A stretch of DNA of 64,000 nucleotides from Flavobacterium glaciei (GTDB lineage Bacteria; Bacteroidota; Bacteroidia; Flavobacteriales; Flavobacteriaceae), in the NCBI RefSeq assembly GCF_003350545.1, contig NZ_QQBA01000001.1, positions 325,489 to 389,488 of the forward strand. The letters run 5' to 3'. A program made the position numbers and the translations under genes. Positions 39,493 through 48,700 of the stretch are shown in pieces (within the stretch, counting starts at the first letter, position 1; each line of letters opens with the position of its first letter). The notes beneath the pieces were generated by a model. The model worked only from the letters and a program-made list of their open reading frames with translations, ran no database searches and was not told the DNA's origin.

Positions 39493-40770
39493 ATGGAAGC
39501 ACCTCTTGCAGAACGAATACGACCACAAAAATTAGAAGACTACATCAGTCAATCCCATCTTGTAGGGCCAAATGGTTCCTTGACGCAACAAATTGCAAAA
39601 GGGATAATTCCGTCATTAATTTTCTGGGGCCCACCAGGAACTGGAAAAACTACTTTGGCACAAATTATTACTCAAGAATCAAAACGACCATTTTATATTT
39701 TGAGTGCCATCAATTCAGGTGTTAAAGATATTCGTGACGTGATTGAAAAGGCAAAACAAAGTGGCGGTTTGTTTACTGCTAAAAACCCTATTTTATTTAT
39801 CGATGAGATTCATCGTTTTAGTAAATCGCAACAAGACTCTTTGTTAGCAGCAGTAGAAAAAGGTTGGATTACACTTATTGGTGCCACAACAGAAAACCCC
39901 AGTTTTGAAGTAATCCCTGCATTACTCTCTCGTTGTCAAGTCTATATTTTGAATGCTTTTACCAAAAAAGATTTAGAGTCACTCTTAGAACGCGCAATGA
40001 AAACAGACATCTATTTGTCTACAAAAAATATTATTTTAAGTGAAACTGAGGCTTTATTGAGACTTTCCGGAGGCGATGGACGAAAACTATTAAATATTTT
40101 TGAACTTGTTGTAAATGCGTCTAATGAAGACGAAATTATTATCACAAATGATCTAGTTTTCTCATTAGTACAACAAAATACCGTTTTGTATGACAAAACA
40201 GGCGAACAACATTATGACATTGTTTCTGCTTTTATAAAATCCATACGGGGAAGTGATCCAAATGGCGCTGTCTATTGGCTCGCCCGAATGATTGAAGGCG
40301 GTGAAGATGTGAAATTTATAGCACGAAGGATGTTAATTTTAAGCAGCGAAGATATAGGAAATGCGAATCCAACGGCATTTATAATGGCTAACAATACTTT
40401 TCAGGCTGTGGCTACCATTGGCTATCCTGAAAGTAGAATTATTTTAAGTCAATGCGCCGTTTACCTTGCTACTTCGCCTAAAAGTAACGCTTCATACTTG
40501 GCCATAGGAACGGCTCAACAACTTGTAAAACAAACTGGAGATTTACCCGTACCTATTCACCTGCGCAATGCACCTACAAAATTGATGAAAGAATTGGGAT
40601 ATGGTGAGGAATATAAATATGCTCATGATTATACCAATAATTTTGCTGAACAAGAATTTTTACCAGAATCATTAAGCAAAACACCTATATATACTCCCGG
40701 AAACAACTCTAGAGAAAACACTATTCGGGAATTTCTTAAAAACCGTTGGAAAGATAAATACGGTTATTAA
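39493..40770 (+). CDS. rarA: Replication-associated recombination protein RarA (MgsA), AAA+ ATPase
   Basis: A 425-residue clamp-loader-like ATPase that acts at stalled replication forks. Walker A is GPPGTGKT at residues 46-53, Walker [16 protein letters not shown] at 101-115, and sensor 1 [12 protein letters not shown] follows. The C-terminal tetramerisation part shows [20 protein letters not shown] and [15 protein letters not shown] and ends [14 protein letters not shown] and beyond. The length is normal. It is monocistronic, with a weak terminator behind it. Confidence 0.95.
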   Translation: MEAPLAERIRPQKLEDYISQSHLVGPNGSLTQQIAKGIIPSLIFWGPPGTGKTTLAQIITQESKRPFYILSAINSGVKDIRDVIEKAKQSGGLFTAKNPILFIDEIHRFSKSQQDSLLAAVEKGWITLIGATTENPSFEVIPALLSRCQVYILNAFTKKDLESLLERAMKTDIYLSTKNIILSETEALLRLSGGDGRKLLNIFELVVNASNEDEIIITNDLVFSLVQQNTVLYDKTGEQHYDIVSAFIKSIRGSDPNGAVYWLARMIEGGEDVKFIARRMLILSSEDIGNANPTAFIMANNTFQAVATIGYPESRIILSQCAVYLATSPKSNASYLAIGTAQQLVKQTGDLPVPIHLRNAPTKLMKELGYGEEYKYAHDYTNNFAEQEFLPESLSKTPIYTPGNNSRENTIREFLKNRWKDKYGY

Positions 40771-40782
40771 ATTCATACCATA

Positions 40783-40820
40783 AAAAAGATGCATTTATTT
40801 CTAAAGGCGTCTTTCTGTTT
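40783..40820. terminator. Weak bidirectional terminator between rarA and the next gene
   Basis: AAAGATGC (40785-40792) pairs with GCGTCTTT (40807-40814) with one wobble, and T-rich sequence lies on both sides. It separates two convergent genes. Confidence 0.5.
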
Positions 40821-40845
40821 ATTTTAGTGCGTACAATGTTTTAAT

Positions 40846-41610
40846 CTAAAACTTAACCGTTATTATTTCAGACCAAAGCTGCTCATTTTGATAATATTCG
40901 AAAACCCATTCATTATTTTTAAGCAATAAAACTCCCTGAATATACCCTTTTACAGCAATGTAACAGTGTTTATTTGAGGTATGAAAAACTTTCATAATTA
41001 CTTTTGGCGTACTATCAATTAACTGATATCCATTAACTGTGGCTTGTGCGTAAAGTAAATTAGTATCTGTTTTACTTATAATCTTTGGCGTACTCAAAAC
41101 TGGTGTTTCAACTTTTGCCGCAGGAGCAGAAACTGTTTTACTTGCTTCAGGTTCAGCAGAAACAGATTCAGGATTTACTGTTTTTTGACCACTATAATTG
41201 TATTTTAAATCGTAAATGGACTTAAATGCATCATTCAACGCTTCGGTGAACGCAACTTGATATTCTTTTTCTTTACTTTTACCAACATCGGATTGAAATA
41301 TAATTTTTCCATTACAATCCTTCATTGTAAGATAAAGCTTTGTCGTTAAGAAACCACTGACTTGGATAACATCAACAAATAACAAACTGCATCGATCACT
41401 ATACTCACTCGGAATAGCTTCTTGGTTATAAAAAGCTACAAAACCTGCCTTCTCAAGATTAAACTTAGTAAAAGTATTTAAACGATACTGATTTTCTGTT
41501 TTAAGAAAACTATAATTCATAGGGACAATAACAGCCTTATAATCCGTAACCGATTGAGAATAAGAGCAACTAACAAAAAAAAATAATACTAGTAAAAATT
41601 GTTTTTTCAT
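40846..41610 (-). CDS. Exported protein of unknown function
   Basis: A 254-residue protein with an N-terminal export signal (MKKQFLLVLFFFVSCSYSQ). Cleavage after SYSQ is likely, though Cys15 could make it a lipoprotein. A first domain of about 120 residues (VPMNYSFLKTENQYRLNTFT, CSLLFVDVIQVSGF, YLTMKDCNGKIIFQSDVGKS) is followed by a Pro/Ala/Ser/Val-rich linker (about 145-175) and a small C-terminal domain that ends QLWSEIITVKF. I do not recognise the family. Its stop lies next to a terminator, and the next gene upstream is 3 nt away, so it belongs to the nucleotidase-radC operon. Confidence 0.7.
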   Translation of the reverse strand: MKKQFLLVLFFFVSCSYSQSVTDYKAVIVPMNYSFLKTENQYRLNTFTKFNLEKAGFVAFYNQEAIPSEYSDRCSLLFVDVIQVSGFLTTKLYLTMKDCNGKIIFQSDVGKSKEKEYQVAFTEALNDAFKSIYDLKYNYSGQKTVNPESVSAEPEASKTVSAPAAKVETPVLSTPKIISKTDTNLLYAQATVNGYQLIDSTPKVIMKVFHTSNKHCYIAVKGYIQGVLLLKNNEWVFEYYQNEQLWSEIITVKF

Positions 41611-41612
41611 AT

Positions 41613-42302
41613 TTATAAATATTTTTTGAGTTCTAATAAATGGTTAATTTGTTTAATATGATGCTCTACTTTTATTTTACTTTCATTAAAATAAATAGCA
41701 TCTAAACCCGCATCTAGTGCTCCTTGTACATCTGCATCTAGACTATCCCCTATCATGATACTGCTTTGTTTTTTGGCTTTAGCCAAATCAAGTGCATAAT
41801 CAAAAATAACTGGATTTGGTTTCTTTACTCCTGCCATTTCAGAATTAGTTATGGTATGAAAATAAGAACCAATTTTTGAATTATTTAATTTCTTAAATTG
41901 GACGTCAGCGAAACCATTGGTTATAATATGTAAATTATATTTCGGTTTCAAATAGTCCAAGAGTTCTATTGTTCCATCAAAAAGATGATTATTCTCCGGT
42001 AAATACTTGATGTAGTCATTTGCTATTGCATCAATTTCTTCATCAGAAATAGAATAATTTAAAGCATCAAAAGAATGTTTGAGTCGATTGTAACGCAATT
42101 CTTCATGGGTAATTTTATCATATTGATATAGCTTCCAGCATTCTTGATTTATTGGCACATACTTTTCAATAAATCTTTTGGTTTCAACTGTAGGATGGTT
42201 TTTATTGAAAATGGTTTCAAAAGTAAGCTCTGAATTTTTATCAAAGTCCCAGAGAGTGTGATCTAAATCAAAAAAAACGTCTTTTATATGTGTTTGTTTC
42301 AT
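41613..42302 (-). CDS. YjjG-type HAD nucleotidase
   Basis: A 229-residue haloacid-dehalogenase-like phosphatase. Motif I is DVFFDLDHTLWDFD, with the nucleophile Asp12 and acid Asp14. Motif II is in LHIITNGFADVQFKKL. Motif III has KKPNPVIFDYAL and motif IV MIGDSLDADVQGALDAG. The closest described relative is YjjG, which removes noncanonical pyrimidine nucleotides. The gene lies 3 nt before the unknown exported protein and 9 nt after radC. Confidence 0.88.
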   Translation of the reverse strand: MKQTHIKDVFFDLDHTLWDFDKNSELTFETIFNKNHPTVETKRFIEKYVPINQECWKLYQYDKITHEELRYNRLKHSFDALNYSISDEEIDAIANDYIKYLPENNHLFDGTIELLDYLKPKYNLHIITNGFADVQFKKLNNSKIGSYFHTITNSEMAGVKKPNPVIFDYALDLAKAKKQSSIMIGDSLDADVQGALDAGLDAIYFNESKIKVEHHIKQINHLLELKKYL

Positions 42303-42311
42303 TTTGTATTT

Positions 42312-43007
42312 TTAAAATATTCCTTCATCAGCAAAGCTGAAATAACTTGTTTCTGTTACAATGAGATGATCCAATACTTTTATTTCTAAACTATCGCCTG
42401 CTAATTTTAATTTCCTTGTAATTTGTTTGTCTGCCTCACTTGGAATCAATGTTCCTGAAGGATGATTGTGGCACAATATCAACGCCGTTGCTCCCATTTC
42501 TAGCGCTGTTTTAAAAACAATTCGCACATCAACCAATGTTCCCGTGATCCCGCCTTTACTCAACTGAGACTTAGCAATTACTTTATTCGAATTATTCATA
42601 TAAATAATCCAAAACTCCTCGTGTGGCAATTCGCCAATAATAGGTTGCATGATTTCGAAAATGACTTTGCTCGAAGTGATTTTCTTCAATTCTACAGCAT
42701 CTTCCCCTCTACGGCGTCTTCCTAATTCTAAAGCGGCAATTATCGAAATTGCTTTTGCCTCCCCTATTCCCCTGAATTGCATGAGCTGCGACAAAGATAA
42801 TTTCCCTAATGCATTCAAGTTATTATCTACGCTTGCTAAAATGCGTTTGCTTAAATCTACCGCTGACTCGCTTCTGCTTCCCGATCCTATCAGAATGGCA
42901 ATCAATTCAGCGTCACTCAAAACACTTTTGCCTTTAAGCATCAGTTTTTCACGTGGCTTATCGTCTTCGGACCAATTAGTAATAGGAAAAAAGGAATTTT
43001 CAGCCAT
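42312..43007 (-). CDS. radC: RadC family JAB-domain protein
   Basis: A 231-residue protein. The N-terminal helix-hairpin-helix shows LMQFRGIGEAKAISIIAALE. The C-terminal JAB/MPN domain carries the metal-binding motif CHNHPSGTLIPSEAD. The assignment to DNA repair in early work has been withdrawn, so the true function is open. It lies in a compact minus-strand run (GNAT, radC, nucleotidase, exported protein). Confidence 0.93.
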   Translation of the reverse strand: MAENSFFPITNWSEDDKPREKLMLKGKSVLSDAELIAILIGSGSRSESAVDLSKRILASVDNNLNALGKLSLSQLMQFRGIGEAKAISIIAALELGRRRRGEDAVELKKITSSKVIFEIMQPIIGELPHEEFWIIYMNNSNKVIAKSQLSKGGITGTLVDVRIVFKTALEMGATALILCHNHPSGTLIPSEADKQITRKLKLAGDSLEIKVLDHLIVTETSYFSFADEGIF

Positions 43008-43018
43008 TTATATAATGT

Positions 43019-43477
43019 TTAAATTTGTTTCCGCATGCAAATACTATTTTTTAAACCCACATAAGGTTCGTAATTATCCACTATCTGAAACCCTGCTTTT
43101 TGATACAAAGCAATCGCTTCCTTTTGTTTGTATAATGTTTCCAATACAGAAACCGAATATCCTAAGTCCTTAGCCCAACATTCCAATTCACGTAAAATTG
43201 TTTGTGCCAAACCCATACCTCGAAACTCAGGTAAAACAAACATACGCTTTATTTCAATTGTATCTTTATCATATTTTTTAAAACAACCACAAGCAACTGC
43301 TTTGTTATCTGAATATACAATTACAACATTTGGATTTAATTCTAAAATATTATTTCCCCAATAATCCGCTTTCAATTCTGGATAACGCTCCCACAAACTT
43401 TTATCTAATGCAGAAATGAGGCTTATGAAATCTGGATTATCACTCGTAGTTTTAGAAATTATAGTAGTATCACTCAT
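43019..43477 (-). CDS. GNAT family N-acetyltransferase
   Basis: A 152-residue acetyltransferase. The acetyl-CoA-binding motif A is visible (IKRMFVLPEFRGMGLAQTIL), with the later strand and helix LETLYKQKEAIALYQKAGFQ. The acceptor substrate is unknown. It lies 7 nt after mpl and 11 nt before radC, so it is probably part of the same transcript. Confidence 0.88.
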   Translation of the reverse strand: MSDTTIISKTTSDNPDFISLISALDKSLWERYPELKADYWGNNILELNPNVVIVYSDNKAVACGCFKKYDKDTIEIKRMFVLPEFRGMGLAQTILRELECWAKDLGYSVSVLETLYKQKEAIALYQKAGFQIVDNYEPYVGLKNSICMRKQI

Positions 43478-43484
43478 ATCACTA

Positions 43485-44840
43485 TTACTTTACCAATTCC
43501 TTTACTTCATCAAAGTTTAATCCTCCATAATTACCGGAACTCATCAGCAGCAATGCAGAATTTTCAAGATTTAAGTTGAACAAATAGTCTTTGAAATCTT
43601 TTGGATTGGTATAAATAATTAAATCTTCTCGATTAAAAGATTTAGCAATTTGGTCATAAGTCACTTCCTCCAGCTGTTTGATTTTAACTGCATCTGGCGA
43701 ATAAAAAACAACTGCTTTATCAGCATATTCCAATGCGCCTTCGTATTCTTTTAGGAATTCAGCATTCAAACTGCTATACGTATGCAATTCTAAACACGCT
43801 ACTAAAGTTCGATTAGGATATTGTTCTTTGACCGCTTTTGTAGTGGCGGCAACTTTGCTTGGTGAATGAGCAAAATCTTTATAGGCTACTTTTGTTTTGC
43901 TTTCGGCAATTTTTTCCAATCGTTTTGAAGCACCTTTAAAACTGGCAATAGCTTCATAAAAATCAGCTTCATCAACGCCCATATTTTGGCAAATCCATTT
44001 GGCACCAGCCAAATTATTAAGATTATGCGCTCCAAAAACTTCAATTGGCATATCACCTTCTGGAGTTTCGAGCAGTGTTACGCCATCACTTACGGCATAT
44101 TTTGGGGTATGATATGCTAATTTTCGGATTGGGTTTGTTGCGGCTTCGGAAACTCGCTTCACTTCAGCATCATCTTCATTGTAGACAAGAATTCCACCAT
44201 TTGTAATTTTACCAATGAAAATTTCGAACTGTTCAACGTAATTTTCATACGTTGGAAAAACGTTAATATGATCCCAAGCAATTCCTGAAATTAAAGCAAT
44301 ATTAGGTTGATATAAGTGAAATTTAGGTCTGCGATCAATTGGCGAAGACAAATATTCGTCTCCTTCCAAAACAATAAAATCATTCTCCTCCGTTAGATGC
44401 ACCATCGTATCGAAACCTTCCAGTTGTGCTCCCACCATATAATCTACAGCAATGTCATGGTAATGCATTACATGCAAAATCATTGAAGTAATTGTTGTTT
44501 TTCCATGGGAACCACCTATAACAACACGCGTTTTATTTTTAGATTGTTCGTAGAGAAATTCCGGATACGAATAGATTTTCAGTCCTAATTCTTGCGCTTT
44601 TAATAATTCAGGATTATCCGCTTTTGCGTGCATTCCAAGAATTACCGCTTCGATGTCTTGAGTTATTTTTTCAGGAAACCAACCTAATGCTGGCGGTAAA
44701 ATTCCCTTTTTGTCTAATCTTGATTTTGATGGTTCAAAAATCGCATCGTCACTTCCGGTAACTTGATATCCTTTATTGTGTAATGCTAAAGCCAGATTGT
44801 GCATGGCACTTCCCCCGATAGCTATAAAATGTGTACGCAT
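43485..44840 (-). CDS. mpl: UDP-N-acetylmuramate:L-alanyl-gamma-D-glutamyl-meso-DAP ligase (Mpl-type Mur ligase)
   Basis: A 451-residue Mur ligase. The Rossmann start MRTHFIAIGGSAMHNLALAL, the ATP loop VVIGGSHGKTTITSMILHV, the central ILEGDEYLSSPIDRRPKFHL (catalytic carbamylated-Lys region) and HNLNNLAGAKWIC match the family. Mpl joins a recycled murein tripeptide to UDP-MurNAc, so the gene points to cell-wall recycling. A MurC-like role is less likely because the start and the sequence RPKFHLYQPNIALISGIAWD fit Mpl better. Confidence 0.87.
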   Translation of the reverse strand: MRTHFIAIGGSAMHNLALALHNKGYQVTGSDDAIFEPSKSRLDKKGILPPALGWFPEKITQDIEAVILGMHAKADNPELLKAQELGLKIYSYPEFLYEQSKNKTRVVIGGSHGKTTITSMILHVMHYHDIAVDYMVGAQLEGFDTMVHLTEENDFIVLEGDEYLSSPIDRRPKFHLYQPNIALISGIAWDHINVFPTYENYVEQFEIFIGKITNGGILVYNEDDAEVKRVSEAATNPIRKLAYHTPKYAVSDGVTLLETPEGDMPIEVFGAHNLNNLAGAKWICQNMGVDEADFYEAIASFKGASKRLEKIAESKTKVAYKDFAHSPSKVAATTKAVKEQYPNRTLVACLELHTYSSLNAEFLKEYEGALEYADKAVVFYSPDAVKIKQLEEVTYDQIAKSFNREDLIIYTNPKDFKDYLFNLNLENSALLLMSSGNYGGLNFDEVKELVK

Positions 44841-44877
44841 TCTAATTTTGGTTTATGGTTGTTGAGTTCAAGACATA

Positions 44878-45582
44878 TTAAGTTCTGTCTTGATTTTTTT
44901 TATTACACGTTTCTAAAATTGCTTTTGCTTTTTCAGGATCTCGCATTTTGTTCTTGTACAAATTAGCTAGTTTTTGATAACTTGTTTTTGAACCTCCTAC
45001 AAGAATTGCTTTTTTATAATGTTGTTCTGCAACAGTATATCTTTTAAAATATTCCTCGATATGACCTCTTGACAAATAACCGTCAACGGGTGACAATCGC
45101 AATAATTCCCCGGAATATTTTAATGCTTTAGATTCGCTTCCGCCAACTATTCCTGGTAATTGAATATATAATTCTATCAAAGCCCAACGCGATTCTATAT
45201 GTTTTGGATTCAGACTTATAGCTTTTTCAAAAGATGATTTCACTTCATCAATCATTCCAAGAGCTTTAAACTTGTTTGAATCTTTGGCTTTCATACCTAA
45301 AACTCCACCATATTTAAAATGGTAATCGGCCTCTGTTGGTTTCAGCTGTTTGAGTTTTTTATAATACCCAATCGCTTTATCCCATGACTTATAATGTCCG
45401 GCAATATCTCCCAGATATTCAATAGTTCTTAAATCTGATGGATTCGTTTTCAGAATAGATTCAAAAACTAATTGTGCTTGTTCAAATTTTTGTGCTTTGA
45501 ATAGCTTTTCTGCTTTATCAAAATCAGATTGAGCCCACATCATAATAGGTAGGAATACAAATAAATAAATAATATGTTTCAT
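44878..45582 (-). CDS. Exported TPR-repeat protein
   Basis: A 234-residue protein with a signal peptide (MKHIIYLFVFLPIMMWAQ). TPR units follow: KAEKLFKAQKFEQAQLVFES, then LGDIAGHYKSWDKAIGYYKK, SSFEKAISLNPKHIESRWAL, and a last AEQHYKKAILVGGSKTSYQK. It is likely periplasmic and would mediate protein contacts. The gene is 37 nt upstream of mpl on the same strand and divergent from the macroglobulin gene; a partnership with either is not shown. Confidence 0.82.
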   Translation of the reverse strand: MKHIIYLFVFLPIMMWAQSDFDKAEKLFKAQKFEQAQLVFESILKTNPSDLRTIEYLGDIAGHYKSWDKAIGYYKKLKQLKPTEADYHFKYGGVLGMKAKDSNKFKALGMIDEVKSSFEKAISLNPKHIESRWALIELYIQLPGIVGGSESKALKYSGELLRLSPVDGYLSRGHIEEYFKRYTVAEQHYKKAILVGGSKTSYQKLANLYKNKMRDPEKAKAILETCNKKNQDRT

Positions 45583-45713
45583 TCATCAAAAATAGGGAAA
45601 TATGATACGTTAGATTTGATTTTAAGTAAAAATTAGTAATTTAGTAAGAAATATATTCTGATAATAATACGACCACATCAGCCTATTTTTCTCTTCTATT
45701 TTAAACGCAAATT

Positions 45714-48700
45714 ATGAAAAATATTTTTTTACTTTTTATCTTCATCTCTACTTCTATTTTTGGACAAAATTATGACAAAAACTGGCTTAAGGTAATTGAA
45801 TATGAAAATGAAGGAAAAATAAAATCAGCTAATGAAGTGGTTTCAAAAATTCATCAAAAAGCATTGCGAGAAAAAAACGAAGTACAAATCATCAAATGCT
45901 TTTTTTATGAATCGAAATATTTGCAAGTGTTAGATGAGGATGCACAAACCAAAATCATAAACAATTTAAAAACTGAAATAAGTAAAGCTTCAATTCCATC
46001 AAAAGCGATTTTGAATTTAGTATATGCGAAGTGTTTAAACGATTATCAAAAGCAAAACTACTATGTACTGTTCAGTAGAACCAAAACTTTAAGTTTAAAC
46101 GATCAATTTTTTACATGGACGTCAAAAGAAATTTCGGAACAGATTGATAGTGCATTAGAAAAAACACTTTTGGACGAAGTCCTATTAAAAAAGACTTCCT
46201 TGAGTAATTACCTTTCTATTTTATATTATAATGATGAAGATATAACTAAAAAAGAAAACCTGTTTGACTATTTATTAAAAGAAAACATTGCGATACTTAC
46301 TCCGCTGATTCCTCATTGGGAAGTTCAAAAAAAGGAATTTTTATCGTATGAAAAGGAACTTTTAGGAAATTCAGCATCTTTTTTACAACTTAATTTTGCT
46401 TTTGTAAAAAATGAAAAACTAAAAAAAGTGCTTGATTTGTATCAAAAACAAGAGAAAAATGCACCAAATTTAGAAAATCAATTCGAAAGAATTCAATTTT
46501 GTAATCGCGTTTTACTTGATTCTGATGAAGCATTTATGAAATCCTTAAATACAATGCAAAAAGAATCCAAAGACCTAATTTTGACCCAAAAAATACAATT
46601 TGAAAAAGCCACTATTCTCTACAATCTAGCTTCTAAAGAAATACATCCTGATTATAATATTAGAGCCGTTGCTACTCTTGACAGCATTATAAGCATTAAT
46701 AATCGTTCAAATGCTCATAAACTGGCACTACAAAAGAAACAAAATATTAGTTCCAAATCATTGAAAATTGAACTTCAAAAATTCAGTTATACTGATGAAA
46801 ATATAAGGGCTTTTGTTCAGTACAAAAATCTAAATCGTCTTTCGATTTCTTTCTTTAAAATCGACCAAAATACGAATAAAGACTTCCTAAACTCCCCTTA
46901 TAAAAAAGACAGTTTAGTAGCTGCAATAATTAAAAACAAAAAAGCAATTGCATCTAAAAACTATGAACTTGAAAAAAAGAATAATTATTTCGAATACAGC
47001 ACTGAAGTACTTTTACCGCCATTAAAAACAGGAAGTTATTTGGTATATTTTGAAAGTGATTCTGACATCAAGAATACAAAAGCATTTGCTTATGAAACCA
47101 TTACAATTTCAAACATTACAGTTTTCAATTCACAAAACGATAAGAAAGAAGTATATCAAGTATTAGACAGAAAAACTGGGAAACCTTTAGAAAATGTTTC
47201 GATAGCATTATTAAATCAAACTATTAAAACCGACAAAAACGGTATAGCAACGTACCTAAAAAAAATTAAAGAGCGTGATTATAGGCTTACAGAATTTACG
47301 ACAGAAAACGATTCGCTGTTGTTGAACAATTACACTCGATATAACAATGATTATACAAATCATAAAAACGAGAAAGCAAAAGGCAAAGTTGAATTTTATT
47401 TGGACCGCGCCATTTATCGTCCAGGCCAAACGGTTTACTATAAAGGAATTGCTTTTCGAAAAGAAAAAGACAAAACAACTATTGTTGGAAAAACAGCTTT
47501 CAAAATTACAATACAAGACCCAAACCGTACTGTTTTTAAACAATTTGACATAGTTACCAATGAATACGGTTCATTCTCTGGGGAATTTATGCTGCCAAAA
47601 AATGGACTGACAGGAAATTTCCGAATGACAGCTAACAAACCCGATACTAATAAAAATTTCGTTATTGTTCAAACAAATGATCAACATCAGTTTTGGGATA
47701 CTATAAATTTTGTTAATTCTGAAATATTCCTCAGAGTGGAAGAATACAAACGTCCTAAATTTGAAGTTACTTTCGAGCCTTTTAAAAACACCCATCAAGT
47801 AAATCAAAAAGTAAGCGTAGAAGGACTTGCCAAAGCTTTTGCCGGAAGTAACATTTCCGATGCAAAAGTAACCTACAACGTCAAACTTATTCCGTACACC
47901 CTAAACAACGGTTACTATTACAACCTAAATGGGAAGTCCGAAACTATTTTACTTGGAGAAACTAAAACAGATGCTTCAGGAAAATTTGAAATAAATTTTA
48001 TCGCCAAACCATTTGAAAATGCAACAAAAGAACAGTTACCCATTTTTGAATATTATATTTCAGCATCTGTTACTGATAATAATGGAGAAACCCACCAAAC
48101 CCAAACAACCGTGAGGGTTGGCTACCATTCTTTGACACTTACCGCAACTATCCCAAACCGAATTGAAACCAAAAATAAAAATGAAATTGAACTAAAGAGT
48201 ACCAATCTTAATGGAGAATTTTTAGCTGCCAAAGGCGAAATCAGACTCTATTATGTAAGTCCATTTTCAAACAAATTCAAATCCAGAGTTTTTTCAAAAC
48301 CTGAAATCGAAACCATTTTGAAAGAAGATTTTGAACGATTATTTCCTTTTGAAAATAACGAAAACCAAAAAACTGTAAAGCCAAACGAAACTTTAGTGTA
48401 TTCAAAAAAAATAGACACTGAAAAAGACAAAAAATTACTATTAGATTTTATTTCTAATTACAAATCCGGGAATTATAAAGTAGTTTTTTCGGCTAAAGAT
48501 GCTTTTGAAAATCCAATTGAAACCAGTTCTAATTTCCAATTGATACAAAGCAAAGACAAATTTAATCCAGCTAAACTATTCACCGCTGAACAAATAAATT
48601 CTGATGCTAAAAAAGATGGATTTGTTTTAGTAAAATTAACGTCTGTGATTCCGGAACTGTATATTAACACCACCGGAAATTACCAAAGTTACCTATATTT

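Noticed and set aside
39462..39725. 87-codon frame overlapping the start of rarA
   Set aside because: RarA is complete in its own frame from 39493; the other is a shadow.
47256..47553. Several short frames on both strands inside the macroglobulin gene
   Set aside because: All are out of frame with a continuous 6486-nt gene that has recognisable domains.
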